This document shows, piece by piece, positions 24,649-37,722 of a DNA stretch of 64,000 nucleotides. Made by a program: the position numbers and the translations under genes. Under the pieces are notes generated by a model, which searched no databases, was not told the DNA's origin, and saw only the letters and a list, made by a program, of their open reading frames with translations. The stretch spans positions 29,772,959-29,836,958 of the forward strand of contig CM035808.1 in NCBI GenBank assembly GCA_020466095.1, given 5' to 3'. The DNA is from Chlorops oryzae (lineage: Eukaryota; Arthropoda; Insecta; Diptera; Chloropidae). Within the stretch, counting starts at the first letter, position 1, and the number at the start of each line of letters is the position of its first letter.

Positions 24649-25310
24649 TTTTTAATGTGCTTTCAAGTGCTTATTTATTTGTATGCTTAACTCTCGTAGT
24701 GTGGATTGTTATTTGGCCAGGCAAATACGGCAGATGAAGTGCAAATAAAAGTTTTCACAATTTTATGCAAAATTTTGCAAGCAAATATTTGGCTTTCCAA
24801 TGAAGTAGCAGATTATTCCGCAAAAAAAAGGTTGCTTTAAAATATTCAATTGCCTGTTCATATTTACTACGGGCTACGGGCAATTCGGGAAAACCTTCAT
24901 TTGAAAAACTTTTCTTTGTAACTTTTCCAATTTCACACAATCAAGGGTGTTATAGTCAGTCGGCAATCATCTGGGAATGAAAAGTTTCTACAGCATAGAT
25001 ATATGAACACATCAAGCGGAAATGGTGAGAGCCTGAGAGCGAGACTGTTTTCCCAGATATAAAAAAAATCCTTTTGGACCTGCAATCTTTAGAAAAATTT
25101 TTAAGAAAAGTTTTTGAAAGGGTTTCCGGTTCAAAATTGAAGCGACAAAAATCCCTCAAAATGTAAAAAATCCACAATCTAGCATCGCCCACTTTTTTTT
25201 AAACTTTAATAAATAAGATTAAAAAATGTTTTATGATTCAAATTGAGAGAATTTTATAACAAAACTTTCACCCTTGGTGGCAGTCACACTAACCTAACCT
25301 AATCTATAAC
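24647..25310 (+). repeat. Local duplication, copy A'
   Basis: Second copy of the 23776-24440 unit, ending GGTGGCAGTCACACTAACC and CCTAACCTAATC. Identity is near perfect at the start and patchy afterwards, with replaced segments around 24855-24890 and 24975-25110. Confidence 0.85.
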
Positions 25311-28300
25311 AGAACTTGGTACCAGAAATATAAAAAAAAATGCTTCATTCGAGCTAATCATCCCAAGTTTGTTCTTCTCATGTCTCCCTTAATGTTCAAG
25401 ATGAATTTTGTCCAGTCATGTAGTTCAACTGGTTCGAAAAAAAGCTCTAAAGAGACCAACGGATGGAAAGACGGCCACTTAGTTGAAGTCTTTGAGAATT
25501 GATCAATTCTATATAGCCCACCTTAAGGCGGTCTTGCGTTACATCACACGTTGGCACAAACCCAAAATACCCTCGACACAAAATGAATAGCGAATAGAGA
25601 ACAGAGCTCTTGAATATTTGGGAAGAGTTATTAAATTATTCTTCGAAAATTATTCTCATTTATTTTTGATGTTCGTTACTGTTTTTGACAAGAGGAATTA
25701 TTTCAAAAAATATGTTTTATTTTTTTTATAGCTAGTTAATAAACACGCGCGTCTGGAAAATTAGCGAAGTTCGAATGAAAAACTTGCGAGTTTTTTTCGC
25801 AATGAAAAAACTTTGCCCAACCGAGTCCAATGAACCAACGTTTAATAAATTAGCGAAAAAGAAATTATCCTTTTGATCTTAAAGTTTTCTGATTAAGTGC
25901 CATTATAAAGTTTTGACATTCCAAGGCAGGACGAATGAAAAAGGGGCGCTCAAAAAGTGGCTAAGCACACATTCTTTTTAATTTGCACAATTTGGACGCA
26001 CTTTTGCCAATTATTTATTGTTGAAGCTGAAGTTACTTCAATGAATTCTCGGTAAGAGTTCAAAATGTCATCGACAGAACGCAGTGAATTTTCAAAATTA
26101 TAAAAGAGCACTTGAATAACGATTAAATAAAGGTAATTTTTTCACTTTGCAGATGAAAATGTTCGCCTTGAATTTTATTTGCGAAAAAGCGGGGGAGCGC
26201 TGATGGAGAACTTCACTTTAAGTGCTTCATTTACGTCATTTAATTGTTGTTTTTTTTTTTTTTTTTTTTCATTAAAATTCTCCAACCTCAGAAGCATTTA
26301 CATTTTCGCACCCACCCACCTCAACATTGCCCGATCCCGTTCGCAAATTAAAATTCGAAGAAAATCCACGGTTTAAGGAATGTTCCCACGAGCTTGGACG
26401 GATGTTTAAGTTTTGTTCTTACAAAAAAAAAAAAAAAATAATAAAAATAAAAAAAAGCCAGTTTCCCCGTTTAATCTTTCATCGCTTCGAGGCATATTTT
26501 CATGGTTTATTGCACGCAAATGAATGATCAAAGGAAACTCAAGTTTATGGTGCTCAATACATCTCAATGGGTACATTAAAAAGTCGTTTCCCTTCATTGA
26601 AAGCAATCCGTGATTATGTGCGAAGAAGATCAATAAGAATTTTCGCAAATTTTCAAGTTGAAATTTTCTCGAGTTTTTGCCTCGAGAGGTATTGAGGCAT
26701 TAAATCGAAACAAATCGGTTTACATTTTAAAATCGTTGGCAACGAGGAAAATGCTGAGTTCTGTGTGAATCGAAATGATGAACAGTGGAGAGTGGAATCT
26801 TGTTGGTAGGCGAGGGGTTGCCTAGACATTTTATTCAAGCACGTGCCTCTTTGAGAGCTTTTAACTGACAGAAATAATACATTTTCAGTTAAAGTTGACT
26901 TAAGAAATTATTTGTAAGTTCCCATGCTTCTGGTGGGGGAACCGATTTGTGCGTGGCACGGATTGAATTGAATTTTTTAAACTTTTTCCAAGTAAAAACT
27001 TTAAATTGTCGAATAGAATGTCTTTCGATTTTGGGGTTCCTATAATAGGATATTTTTATGACCTCCATAAGCTACCCAGCTACGCACTGACATTGGCTTA
27101 TGGGAGAACTGGGAAATAGAAGCTCAAGGGATTATGGCCAGACATTCCTGTTTTATTGGAAAAACGAAAAGGCACACCGAGAGACTCGTTTTCATTCATT
27201 TCAAGTGTTTGCAATCAACTCCGGCAATGAATCAAGCGATACGTTTTTTATCACATGTTAGGAAATCGTTTAACCCTTGGCGGTAGATTTATTTATTCGT
27301 TGCATTCATTCGAATTGCACAATTTTCTTTCCTTCCATTTTTTAAACGATTTTATTGATGCTTTTTATTTTTAAATGACCCAATAAACATTTGATTTTCA
27401 ACGCCCAACTGTTTTTTTTCTCTCCTGCCCATTTAATTTGTTCAATGGGCGAATTTATGAGCCTCGTGAGGAGATGAAGTCATTTCGATGACGTCGGCTT
27501 GCGGTGAATGAAAGGAAAAGGGCAATGGAACGTAATGAAGCAGAAAAATATTTGGACTTTTATGAGCGATTTTGAATTTCATTCACATTCACACCTGCAG
27601 CGCTGTAATTCTGTCTCTGAATTGAGTGAAGCGTGTCGAATCTTGCAAAAGACCAAAAAGCCAAACTTGAGGCCTAAATCAGGTTAAGCGATAAGTTAAA
27701 AGCTAAAAGGAAAAAAAAAAAAAATAACTAACGTCCAATGTGGGTGTCCATTTATGATGCTTGGTCGAATTGAAGCCAATGTCACAACATTTTGATTTTT
27801 TTTTCTTTTCTCTTGGCTCCAAAAAAATTCAATCGTTGGTAGAGCTTAATTTTTTTCCTAAGAAATCGAAATTTTATAAAATGTTCTTATTCTTGTTTCT
27901 TCATCCTTTTCTTCTGCTTGTTCTCCATGCTGACCGCAATGAATCATTTTGAGAAATTCGTAGCAATAAAAATTAATCACATTAATCGCCTTCTCTATGC
28001 GACTTTGCGGAGCAGTCATTCACCGAAAGAAGTCTTTGATTTCGATTTCCCACACTTTTGGGAGACGCCAACAAAACAAAAAAACAAAAAAAAAAAGTTT
28101 TCTTCGAATTCTTTGAGAATTGAAATCTCCTTCTTTTCAGCGGTTCAGTCTTGCCATTTCATATACGAAATTCTTAGATTTACTTGAACAAGAATCTCTT
28201 CTGACAATAATCATTTGACAACGGGTGAAAACAGAGCTCAAATTACAAGCGCATGAGGGGATTTTTCCCTTATTCGGGTGCCGCGGAGTGGGTGCAATGA

Positions 28301-28798
28301 TGACATACGGCGACAAATGTTCTTTACGATAATTTAATGAGAAGAGAAATATTATTGGGGGAAAATAATGTTCAATTTTAAGCTAGTGTTTGGGGGAAAA
28401 TTATAAAAATTTCCCGGGCCTAATGGATTTTGTTTTCATTTTTTATTGAAGGAGAATTTTAAAATGTTTTTTTTTCAGAATATGATCTTATTATATGCTA
28501 ATGTTATTTATTAATTGTTGCCTTGGATTTGTTCTTCTACGCTTGTGGTCGCTTCTCACTGTTTATAGGACTTTCTTTTTAAATGAAAACCCAAAACGCA
28601 TTGTCTTTGTATTTGAAAAAAGACTCCCATCGACTATTGGTACGGCTATGAAGGCATTCTTCTTCCTTCATTCGATGGTTGGGGTTTCGATTCGATGTGC
28701 ACTGATCAATAATAATAAATAAATAAATAAAAAATATTATTAAAAAATTAACCAGAAAATTGTTCAAAGTGAGAATCATTCCAATCAGGATAACAGGC

Positions 28799-28993
28799 TA
28801 GATTAGGTTAATTTGGCTGCCACCATGAAGATTGACACCCTTAGGCTTCATGGGCCCTTTTTGATACCACAAAAAATGATAACCAAAGAGAAAAACAGAA
28901 AAATTAAACAACATCCATGATCCGAGCTGGGAGTCGAACTCAGGGCCTCTCACTCTCACAATTGGCATCTCAGCCAACCACAGCACAGAGGCC
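28799..28993 (-). mobile_element. tRNA-derived SINE, family copy 1
   Basis: On the minus strand the head contains TGGTTGGCTGAGATGCC (A box, 28964-28980) and GAGTTCGACTCC (B box, 28930-28941). The body continues to TGGTATCAAAAAGGGCC and ends GGTGGCAGCCAAATTAACCT plus AATC. Body and tail words match the SINE at 47101-47315. The target duplication is not clear here. Confidence 0.7.
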
Positions 28994-29606
28994 GTTATCG
29001 GGATAGCAACAACAAAAAATAAATAATTTTCGAAGAGGTTTAGTGTAGAACTGAGAAATTACTTACAACAATGATCCATATAGGGACATGGTTACTTTAA
29101 TCATGAAAAATGTGGATATAATAAATAAAAGTCAGTATAAAAACATATCAACTCTCCGGACTTGACCTTATTTCGTCAGTTTTTGTTGTTGTATATAATA
29201 ATAAGTTCTTCTTTTCAAATATTTTTCGTACATTCCGCAATCGAAAGGACTGCCAAGCGTGTCCTTTTTAAAGCAAACAATTCAAATTCTCTTAACCCAC
29301 TGAATACAGCAAAAGTGTATTTGTTATGGGACTTTTCCCAAACTTTTTCCACTTAAAATGGAACCCACCAAAGCATATTTTATACGAATTGCTCATATCC
29401 AATCATATTAAAAGCAATAGCGAAGTGAAATTGTCAATAAAACCTATGGAAACGTTTGACATCAATTACGGAAAATTGCATTTACATACGAGATTATCTG
29501 ATAAATATTGCGCTATGCTAATAGGGATTAGTTTTGGGAATGTAGGGACACACGCACGCATTTTGCTGCTGGTGCTTGGGAGAGCAGCACTTTTTATTGA
29601 TTAATA

Positions 29607-30000
29607 AACAGAATTTACATATTCAATCGAAGAAGATTTCGGTTCAGCTTCGATTGCAATGAAAATGATAAATAGAAGCATTTGTTTGTTTGTTTATTTG
29701 TAAAATCATTTCGTCTCGCACGTTCGTGAGTTCATGAATTTCTATTTAAAATTTTCTCCAACAAATCGAATTTGGCCACAATCGATGATCGATCAGAGAG
29801 ACGTTACCATACTATGAGTTATTGATGCGTAAGTTTACTTCGAGTAGAATTTTGAACGTTTATTTCTTATTGAAATTAGCGGCCTATTTTCGTATGGTAA
29901 ATCATGATTAGTATTAAATTTCACTTTAGACTCTAAAGTTTGAGCTTATGATGATGATTGTTTAATCTAGTCTGCAACATGGAGTCTTCACAGTAAACGA
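29607..30000 (+). repeat. Local duplication at 30 kb, copy 1
   Basis: Segment whose ordered words (ACATATTCAATCGAAGA, GTTCGTGAGTTCATGAATT, CAACAAATCG, GCCACAATCGAT, AATCAGAGAG-like, TTGATGCGTAAG, TAATCTAGTCTGCAACATGG) recur in the same order at 30150-30650. It is non-coding. Confidence 0.7.
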
Positions 30001-30149
30001 ATAACATTCTCACACAGATAAAATAATATCACATATCCAATTAATTGCAGGGATTACATATTGAATGTAGGGTAGCATGTAAGATATTTCATGAATTGCG
30101 TCGCAATTGAGATTCATTGCACTCCAATTATATATGTGTATTAATTGAT

Positions 30150-30650
30150 AAAAAATACATATTCAATACGAAGATAATTCCGGTCTCAATGCATGTCGAT
30201 TGTATCAATATATAATAAGTAAAAATTTAGATCCACTGCAATTTAAGATACATTGTCTTTAGCAATTAATAGGCTTTCACGATTGGGTAGATCACCACTC
30301 ATATTCGTGTCCTGCCCGTTCGGAGTTCATAAGAATTTTAAAATTCAACACTTATATACGTCCAACAAATCGTAACCATTTGAGCCACAATCGATAAGAC
30401 AATCGTAATCAGAGAGTACAATCATATACTATAGTTCATCGATGCGTTAAGATTGTAAAATTCAGAGTAATTACATATGTATTCAGAACGCATTATTATC
30501 TTATTGATAAATTTAGGGCACTATTATCGTATAGGTAATCATGAGGTAATTGAGTATTGATTTCCACTCTTTCTAGAGCTTATATTGATGATTGGCTCCA
30601 ATCTAGTATGCAATCATGGCAGGTCTCCAATCACATATGTAAATGGTTCC
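30150..30650 (+). repeat. Local duplication at 30 kb, copy 2, rich in small insertions
   Basis: Colinear with 29607-30000 but about 100 bp longer. The extra length comes from many scattered insertions of one to a few bases, mostly A/T/C, rather than from one block. See findings for the possible artefact. Confidence 0.65.
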
Positions 30651-31380
30651 AATTATATTTCGAACTTATTTCTCTCCGTGCAATAAACTAAAATTTTTTA
30701 AGATTTTTAACTAAAAATTCACCTGCCTTATCTAAAGGTCTTATCTCAATTTCAAAGTACTACCGAAGCTTTAGCAAACATAAAGACATGTTCATCTCTG
30801 CATACATATGTACGTACTGCGTATGTACCTACAATGTCTATAGACATCAAACAAAAGAGAACCTCAAGTCAAATATGCAAAGCAAAGTTTACCCAAAAAT
30901 AAAACTAAAAAGCCATACTCTAATCGCCCCAAGCCCAACATCACGAAAGTGCATTCGCCTCACACAAATTTCGCTTGAAAAAAAAAAAAAACCAAAAAGA
31001 GGTCTTCTTCAAATTTAAGCTCAACTTCACTTTCGTCGAATTCTCGTATTCTATAAAAACAATGGCCCCGAGTTCTTTTTGAGTTCATTTTTTTCTGTCA
31101 ATTTCTACGAAATTCTTAGCTCGACATTAGCTCGACAATTGCATGAAGACTCGAAAGCGCCCATCAATCGCCGCAGAAGGAGAAAAATAATAATAAAAAG
31201 AAGAAGAAGAAGAAGCCACGATGGGGCCGAGACTCGAACTAAAACTTAAAATAATCTCACGTAACATTAGCATAAGAAACCAATTCCATATGCTTTCCGG
31301 TCTGGTGTCTGCTCTGGGATCTGACGCAGAAATGCTGGTTCATCATTTCAATGTTAACAATCCGTGCTGGCGATGGTGCG

Positions 31381-31443
31381 CAGATGACGATGACGACGAT
31401 GATGACGATGGCGATGATGATGGCGATGATGATGATGACGATG
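31381..31443. repeat. (GAT/GAC)n trinucleotide tract
   Basis: GATGACGATGACGACGATGAT-type array. It gives an apparent poly-Asp open frame that lacks any other coding support. A similar GAT run occurs at about 40090-40118. Confidence 0.9.
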
Positions 31444-32356
31444 GGGCAGTGGCGATAGCGGTGGCGATGGTTTACCCGTGGTTGGGTGCTGTTTGACTTG
31501 TTGACATTTGCTATGATTATTTTTAAGTATTGTACATAATTTTTATTTATTTACTTTTTCTGCTTTCGTTACGTTTCGTCCCATTCCGTTCTGTTCCGAT
31601 CCGTTTTGTTCTCTTTTTGTGTTCTTTCGACTTTTTTGAATGAGTAGGTATGACTTTTGCTTTGCTCTGAACGAGGAGAGTAGGAGGAGAAGGCATTGTT
31701 CTAAGCTTTCTATTTGCATTCGAGTCGTTGATTTTTTTCCCTTTCTTCTTCTTCTTTTTTTTTTTTTTTTTTTTTTTAGTTATTTTTTAAATTTATTTGT
31801 TATTTATTTATTTTTCTTTTGTTGGGATTTTCTTGGAAATTCAAAACGTGTAACGATTTTGTAAATGGTAAGAATTAGATTTGGGCGTGCTTGGATTTTG
31901 GAAAATTGGGTCGCCATGGGGAATACAATTTATTAAATAAAGCCGTTGACGAAGTGGAAAAAAGGTTCTCATTTATTTTATTTGTTGCATTCATAAATCG
32001 AAGGAAACAATTCCCCCAAATTTTAAATTAAGTTCTTTTTTTTCTGTCCTGTGATTTCACAGTTCAATCTGAGCCCAGATTCTACTAGCTTGAGGCAAAG
32101 CTTTTGGATTTAATTAGCATTTTTGGTTAATTGAATGAATGAGACGAATCCATAGAAATATGTTTATTTGGAAGACCCATATAGGTACATATACTTATGT
32201 ATATTTTGAAGGTCTATATAACCGAGTATTTAACACGAAAACTAGTAATTTACAAGATTCTTAATTGAATACTTTGAAGCCAATTAAAGTCAATAATTTT
32301 TGTGAGTAAAATTTAACCCATTATAGATGAATTTAATTGAAGAAATAAGGAATATA

Positions 32357-32527
32357 CAGGGATGTGCTAGAATCCGAAAACTGACGGAATCGGAATTTTG
32401 GTATCTGTTCAATTACGAAGTATTTTCTGACCCAAAACAAAAACCAACGAAATCGGAAAATTCTTTATGAAATATTGGTCGATTTTAATTCCGATTACGT
32501 CAGCTTTCGGATTCTAGCACATGCCTG
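32357..32527. mobile_element. Unclassified TIR MITE, family AGAATCCGAAAGCTG, copy 1
   Basis: Ends CAGGGATGTGCTAGAATCCG and, inverted, CAGGCATGTGCTAGAATCCG, continuing AAARCTGACG on both sides: near-perfect inverted repeats of more than 25 bp in a 171-bp element. No clear target duplication. Related to 41171-41393. Confidence 0.75.
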
Positions 32528-33949
32528 ATAAATTCCAAAAAAAAAAAAAAAAAATCGAAATAGAGCTGATTTCAGTGATATAAGGGATGAGCTACTGTTT
32601 AAACGGTTGCCTATCGATTCCTCGAAAATGTAATTGAATTAAATGATTGAAAAATTACCCTCACCTTGGAGTTATATAAAGCCGTATAGCCCTCAGACTT
32701 TTCTTTACAATAGGAACTAATTAATAACTTTATTCTTCCTAATAAGAATGTTTGTACGGCAGTAATCACATTGGCGCCAGTTAAGGCTTTAAGCCATTTT
32801 TTTAATGGGCGAAAAAAAAAACTGGTTAAGAATTTTAACAAGACGAACAAATTTTTGATGAATTTCAAATATGTTCGCTACAAAAGAGGTGAGCCGGAAA
32901 TTACATTCAATTAGGTTTAATGCGACGATCTCACAAAATCGGAGTCTTTACTGTAAGTAAATTTCAGTCGCTCCTCGCTGCCAGTTAATTTATAAACTCC
33001 ACACACAAATTTCTGTGTGATTAGCTGAAATAGCAAAACCAAGAGAACAAAAACAATATATGTTTATGTACCTAGAATGAGGGGGAAAATGTATGTACCT
33101 ATGTAACCTTTGAAAACAGATTTCGATAACACAATTTTTTTCTTTCTTCGGAAGTTGTCATCTTTAAAGCAAATATACATACACCTGTGTATGTGCAAAG
33201 AGATTTCTTTATTTACTGTATTTGCGAAGGCCTTGTGATAAACTACAGACATGAGCAGCGCGTGACTACGGAAGAACATTTGGTGAACTAGTTTAATTGT
33301 GGCGTGCTCTTAAAATAAATGCGGATCTTGAACTAATTTCAACTGAAACAGACTTTCGTGAAAGTTTTTCAATTAATTAAATTAAAAGAATTAAGATTTA
33401 AGACTTTTCAAATGAACCTCAAAGGGCGGATGTGAGAAATGGTTTTTATTGAAATCGGACTGACTTTTCTTACATAGAACGGAAGACAAACTTGTTGTCC
33501 CTTTAATCGCTAAAAGGAGTTCTCAAACATTTGAAAAACTAATTCCAAAAAGAAGGGTTAAGCATCGATTTCCATATCTAAGCAAGTGCAAAAACGGTTC
33601 TTATTTTCCACTCAAATGACATAGAATGCTTTGTTGGTGGCAAAAAATAAATATGAAAAATATTTAACCACCTTCTACAGGGAACAAGGCGTATTTGGAA
33701 TATATGAAAATTAGACATAGGACATCATAAGACACCATAAGACAATGAGCAAGTTGCAGTCGTCACAATCACACATTCACATGTCACAAAAAATAATGAA
33801 ATATTGTTAATAATTAGCTTAGCTTAGTGTAGGGTATAACAAGTTGATGAGATGGATTAGTGAAGGATTGGAATTTATTACCCTTTAATGGTCAAAAATA
33901 AATAAATAAATAAATATTCATTATTTTTTTAAATTTTCTTGCGTGATTC

Positions 33950-34022
33950 AAGAATACTGGCCTATCTCGGCGTCCGCAAAACACGACCAGTTTCCTCCAT
34001 TTTGTTCTGTCGGTTGCATCAA
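33950..34022 (-). mobile_element. Non-LTR retrotransposon 3' fragment (short)
   Basis: On the minus strand GATGCAACCGACAGAACAAA, GTGTTTTGCGGACGCC and GAATCACGCAAGAAAA match the 3' end of the element at 55137-55456 in order. Severely 5'-truncated. Confidence 0.75.
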
Positions 34023-34051
34023 AATTACATTTAAATGAAAATACTTATATA

Positions 34052-34399
34052 CAGTAGTTTCGCTATATGAGAAAGTGGATTTTGCCAAGAATTTTCATTC
34101 TTATATCCGGGTTTTTCTTATATAAGAACCCGTTTATAAGAAAATTCTTTCTTATAAAAAAAAACCGTTTATAAGAATATTTTTTCTTATATAAACTACC
34201 GATATTTGAAAATAGGGGTTTTGAATTTTTGATAAAAACCAAGTTTCTTATATAAAAATTTTTTCCATACAAAAGAATTTTTGGTTTTGGTAAAGAGTTT
34301 CTGTACAGAGCTTAATATAAATGGACTTGGTGCCCTGAGATCCCTTTCTTAAAAGAGGGTTTTTCTTATATACGAGTTTCTTATATAGCGAAACTACTG
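34052..34399. mobile_element. pogo/Tigger-like MITE, 348 bp, TA TSD
   Basis: Ends CAGTAGTTTCGCTATATGAG and CTTATATAGCGAAACTACTG form inverted repeats of about 23 bp with one mismatch. TA flanks both sides (34050-34051, 34400-34401). The interior repeats CTTATATAAGAA-type words. It is non-coding, although two KKFFYKKN-like open frames run through it. Confidence 0.85.
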
Positions 34400-34411
34400 T
34401 ACGTACGTATA

Positions 34412-34600
34412 TCACCGTTGCCCTAAATAAAAAGACATGTCTGATATTAGGGGAGTCTTAGGGCAGAAAAGTGGTTGGGGGAAATTTTTATGGGACCAAG
34501 TTTTAGTTTTTAGAAGATTTCAAAATTAAATTTAGCGGAATTTTGAGCTTGGTTTGAGACATTCAGGGGATTATTCCCCTAAAAAACTGGCAACAGTGAT
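34412..34600 (+). repeat. CACTGTTGCC inverted-end repeat, best copy
   Basis: Left end CACCGTTGCC, right end GGCAACAGTG. Near the right end is a hairpin AGGGGATTATTCCCCT. The body includes AGGGCAGAAAAGTGGTTGGG and GGGACCAAGTTTTAG. Copies in the opposite sense are at 57925-58096 and, more diverged, 8280-8440. It lies 11 bp from the TA-flanked MITE on its left. Confidence 0.65.
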
Positions 34601-34747
34601 GTATAGGTATGACAATATGTCAGCCATAATTCTATAGATAAATAAAGAAGTAAAGATTGGAAGACCCTGATCTATAGCCATATGTGCCCCCACTATGTAA
34701 AATTTCATCAGTCCCATAAGAATTTTCGATTAATATAATGGCTTTAA

Positions 34748-34878
34748 ACCCAGTAGCGCCTGATTCAATAAAAAAAATATATAAAAAATAAAATAAAATA
34801 TGAACTGGTCCAGGTATGGCAATGACAGAAAACGAACCCTTTCAGTGATGTCATATGGCATCGCTAGGCGCTACCGGG
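34748..34878. mobile_element. piggyBac-like MITE, 131 bp, TTAA flanks
   Basis: TTAA at 34744-34747 and 34879-34882. The inverted ends are ACCCAGTAGCGCCT and AGGCGCTACCGGG, 12-13 bp with one mismatch and one extra A. TTAA duplication plus CCC ends is the piggyBac pattern. It is non-coding. Confidence 0.7.
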
Positions 34879-35046
34879 TTAAAACAAATAAAATATATCG
34901 ATCACATTGAAGGATGTTGTACGGTATAAAACAGGCCACAATGGTCTATAATCCCATCACTCTAATGCAGCATCAGAGATTTTTTACTTTTGAAATATCA
35001 TAGGAAGTTGTCCCTAAAGGACAAAAATATTCAAAAATCAATGCCT

Positions 35047-35897
35047 TTTTATACCCGACACACTCTGTGTCGAGGGTATATTGCGTTTGTTGGGTTGTGT
35101 GTAACACCCAGAACCAGTCGAGATAGACCATACAAAATGTATATAGAAATGATCAGCGTCACCAGGAGATTCGATTTAGACATGTCCGTCTGTCTGTCTG
35201 TCCGTCTGTCTGTATACAGTTATCTTATCGAAGGAGTTGAGCTATCTTGACAAAATTTGGTATGCGTGCTCACGGGGACATGAGTAAGAACAAGTTCGAG
35301 AATGGACCCGATCGGACCATTTTTAGGGGTACCTCCAGTACTAGGGTCTGTTACGAAAATCACAAAAACTGCTCTAAAACCTGAGTTTTTCAAGATATTT
35401 TGATGAAACTTGGTATTTGAACATGTTTAAAGGCAAGTAATATGATTTCAAAAAATTTGAAAAGTGGGCGTGGCATAAGGGCGTTTTTCGAAAATTGTCT
35501 TCTACACCCGAAATACAAATGGGACTTGAACGAAAGTTGGCAAGTATGCTTCCTTGATAGCCAGTAACGTCCTCCCCAAAATCGATAGAACCATTATTAA
35601 GGGTACCTCTAGTACTAGGGTCTGTCACAAAAATCCCAAAAATGACTCAAAAGCGGACTTTATTGAAATATTTCAATGAAACTTAGAATTTAAGCGTATA
35701 TATAAGGGTCCGATTAGAATCCCAAAAAAATTGAAAAATTGGGCGTGGCAAATGGGCGGTTTTTATAAAGAAATTTAACAAAAGTCGGTATATGGGCCCA
35801 ATATGTCCTTAAACACCTCTTGATATTAAAAATTATTCGAACATAAGTTTCTGTGTCGGGTATTCTATTGTCAGGCTCGCCTGACTATAACTTGTTT
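35047..35897 (+). mobile_element. DINE-1/mini-me-like element, second family
   Basis: 5' ATACCCGACACACTCTGTGT, which is itself a small hairpin, and complementary TGTGTCGGGTAT near the right end. Then a hairpin GTCAGGCTCGCCTGAC and the terminal ACTTGTT. (GTCY)n at about 35184-35213, right after TTTAGACAT as in the 10340 element. It contains two related internal segments with GTACCTCYAGTACTAGGGTC (about 35330 and 35606). No transposase frame. Confidence 0.75.
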
Positions 35898-37722
35898 AAA
35901 AATGTTTTTAATTATGGAGCTGCTAGATGGACTCTTACGGCCACATATCATTACCTTCTTATTATCGGTTTGACCTAGTAAGCTATTTTAATTCGTTTAA
36001 TTCTATTTCCATGTGATAAAAAAAATTCTTCGAAGTGTGAATTAAATAAAATTGCTGATTGAATTCCTATCAACTGTAAAAGGCAATAATTCATAATTCA
36101 GCATAACAGAACTTCAAGCTCGAATACATTGGACATTAAAAATCAATTTCAACGCTTCGGAACAAATAAATGTTGATTGATTTTTAATGAAATAATTTTC
36201 AATTGAATATTCAAGAAACCAATTCAACGCGCTCGAATTCTTAACTCATTTCCTATTGTTTTTTTTTTAAATGATTTATACCGTTTTCTAGCACTGAACC
36301 TCCGAAAGGAATTCAATTTTCTGCCAGCATCATTAAGCAACATTGCTAAAAGCGCTCGATGATGATGCCAACAAAACGCAGAAAAAAGAAAAGAAAAAAA
36401 TATTTAAAAATTATAAAAAACCTGCTTCAAATGGAGAATGAAAAATCAATTAAAATTCTGGCTCACAACCGGGCGAAAATTAATTCCAAAAATTATTGAA
36501 ATAAAGCTTAAATGCTTCTTTTGTTGTTTTGTTCTTTTGTCCGGCGTTGTCGCCGCTCCTTTTGTTTTTCTTTTTTTTCCGCACAGTTCCGATTCGACGC
36601 GTTTTTGTGTTTAGCTTGCGTCGCTGGGGATTTTTGTTTCAGCACAATTATTCAAAAGACAAATGCGCGACTCAATTCGATTTATCACTTCAAATTCAAC
36701 GCTTTAACAATCCGGATCCGATCCGTTGGAGAAGAAAAGAAAAGCTAACGTTTAAGACCAACTCTCATGCTTATGAATTTGAACGAATGATTGATTGATG
36801 AACGCCTGACACTGTCCTAATGAGTTGGGTGGCTGTTTGTTGTGTTGTGCCTTTGTTGTCTCCTGATGATGTCAAACCAATAACGTACATTAATTTTTCT
36901 GCAATGTTTTTGAAATTTTTTTTTTTTTTTTCGCAAACTACGACAAAAAATATGCCGAGCAAAAACAAAGTAATTGAAGTTTGACTTCTCATTGAATATT
37001 TGTTTATTTTCTTTCAAAAAAAAAAAAAAAAAAAATTGTTTATTTTTCGGCAACGTTTTTGCTTTCCGTCATTGATTGTTGTGAGATCATCGTACGGTGA
37101 ATTGCAATATTTTGAAGGAATTCTTTTTTCTTTCATTTTAAAGATAGAATTTTGAAAGAAATCAAAAAGTTAATGCGTTCTTCATTGGCAAACGGAGTTA
37201 AGCTCTTAATTAGCATTTTTATTTTTATTTTTTTGTTGGATGGCATTGGTGATTGAGTGAGGCTTAAATCAGTTAAGTTATGAAATCACCTTGGTCCGGT
37301 TTGGCTCTTAGCAGCGATGGGAAAGGAGATATCTTATTTTTAAATCGAGAATTTAAAGATCGATCGATAATCTTAAGGATTGGGAGAAGAATCGAGTTAT
37401 GCAAATATGCAAGTTTGCAAGATTGTGTTCAATAAAGCTAGGCAAAATAGTTTCGATAGTGTCGTTACCATTGTTTACGTGTTCGCTAATTTCTTGGTAA
37501 AATTTAGCAGAAAATATCTTAATGAATTGTTTATTTTTGGATCTCACCAGTCTCATGAAATTGTATCGAGGCTTAATCGGTAACAACTTTCCTTGATATT
37601 CTTAGAACGTCATTAGTGGTTTGGTTCTTGATCAGATTGTTTATAGAAAACAAATATTTAGGTACAAAAGACATACAAGAGGTACAAAGAGTTACATTGT
37701 ATGTAAACTAGTTGTAGGTATA

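Noticed and set aside
31221..31496. 91-codon frame with a poly-Asp run
   Set aside because: The Asp run is a (GAT/GAC)n microsatellite; flanking residues show no domain.
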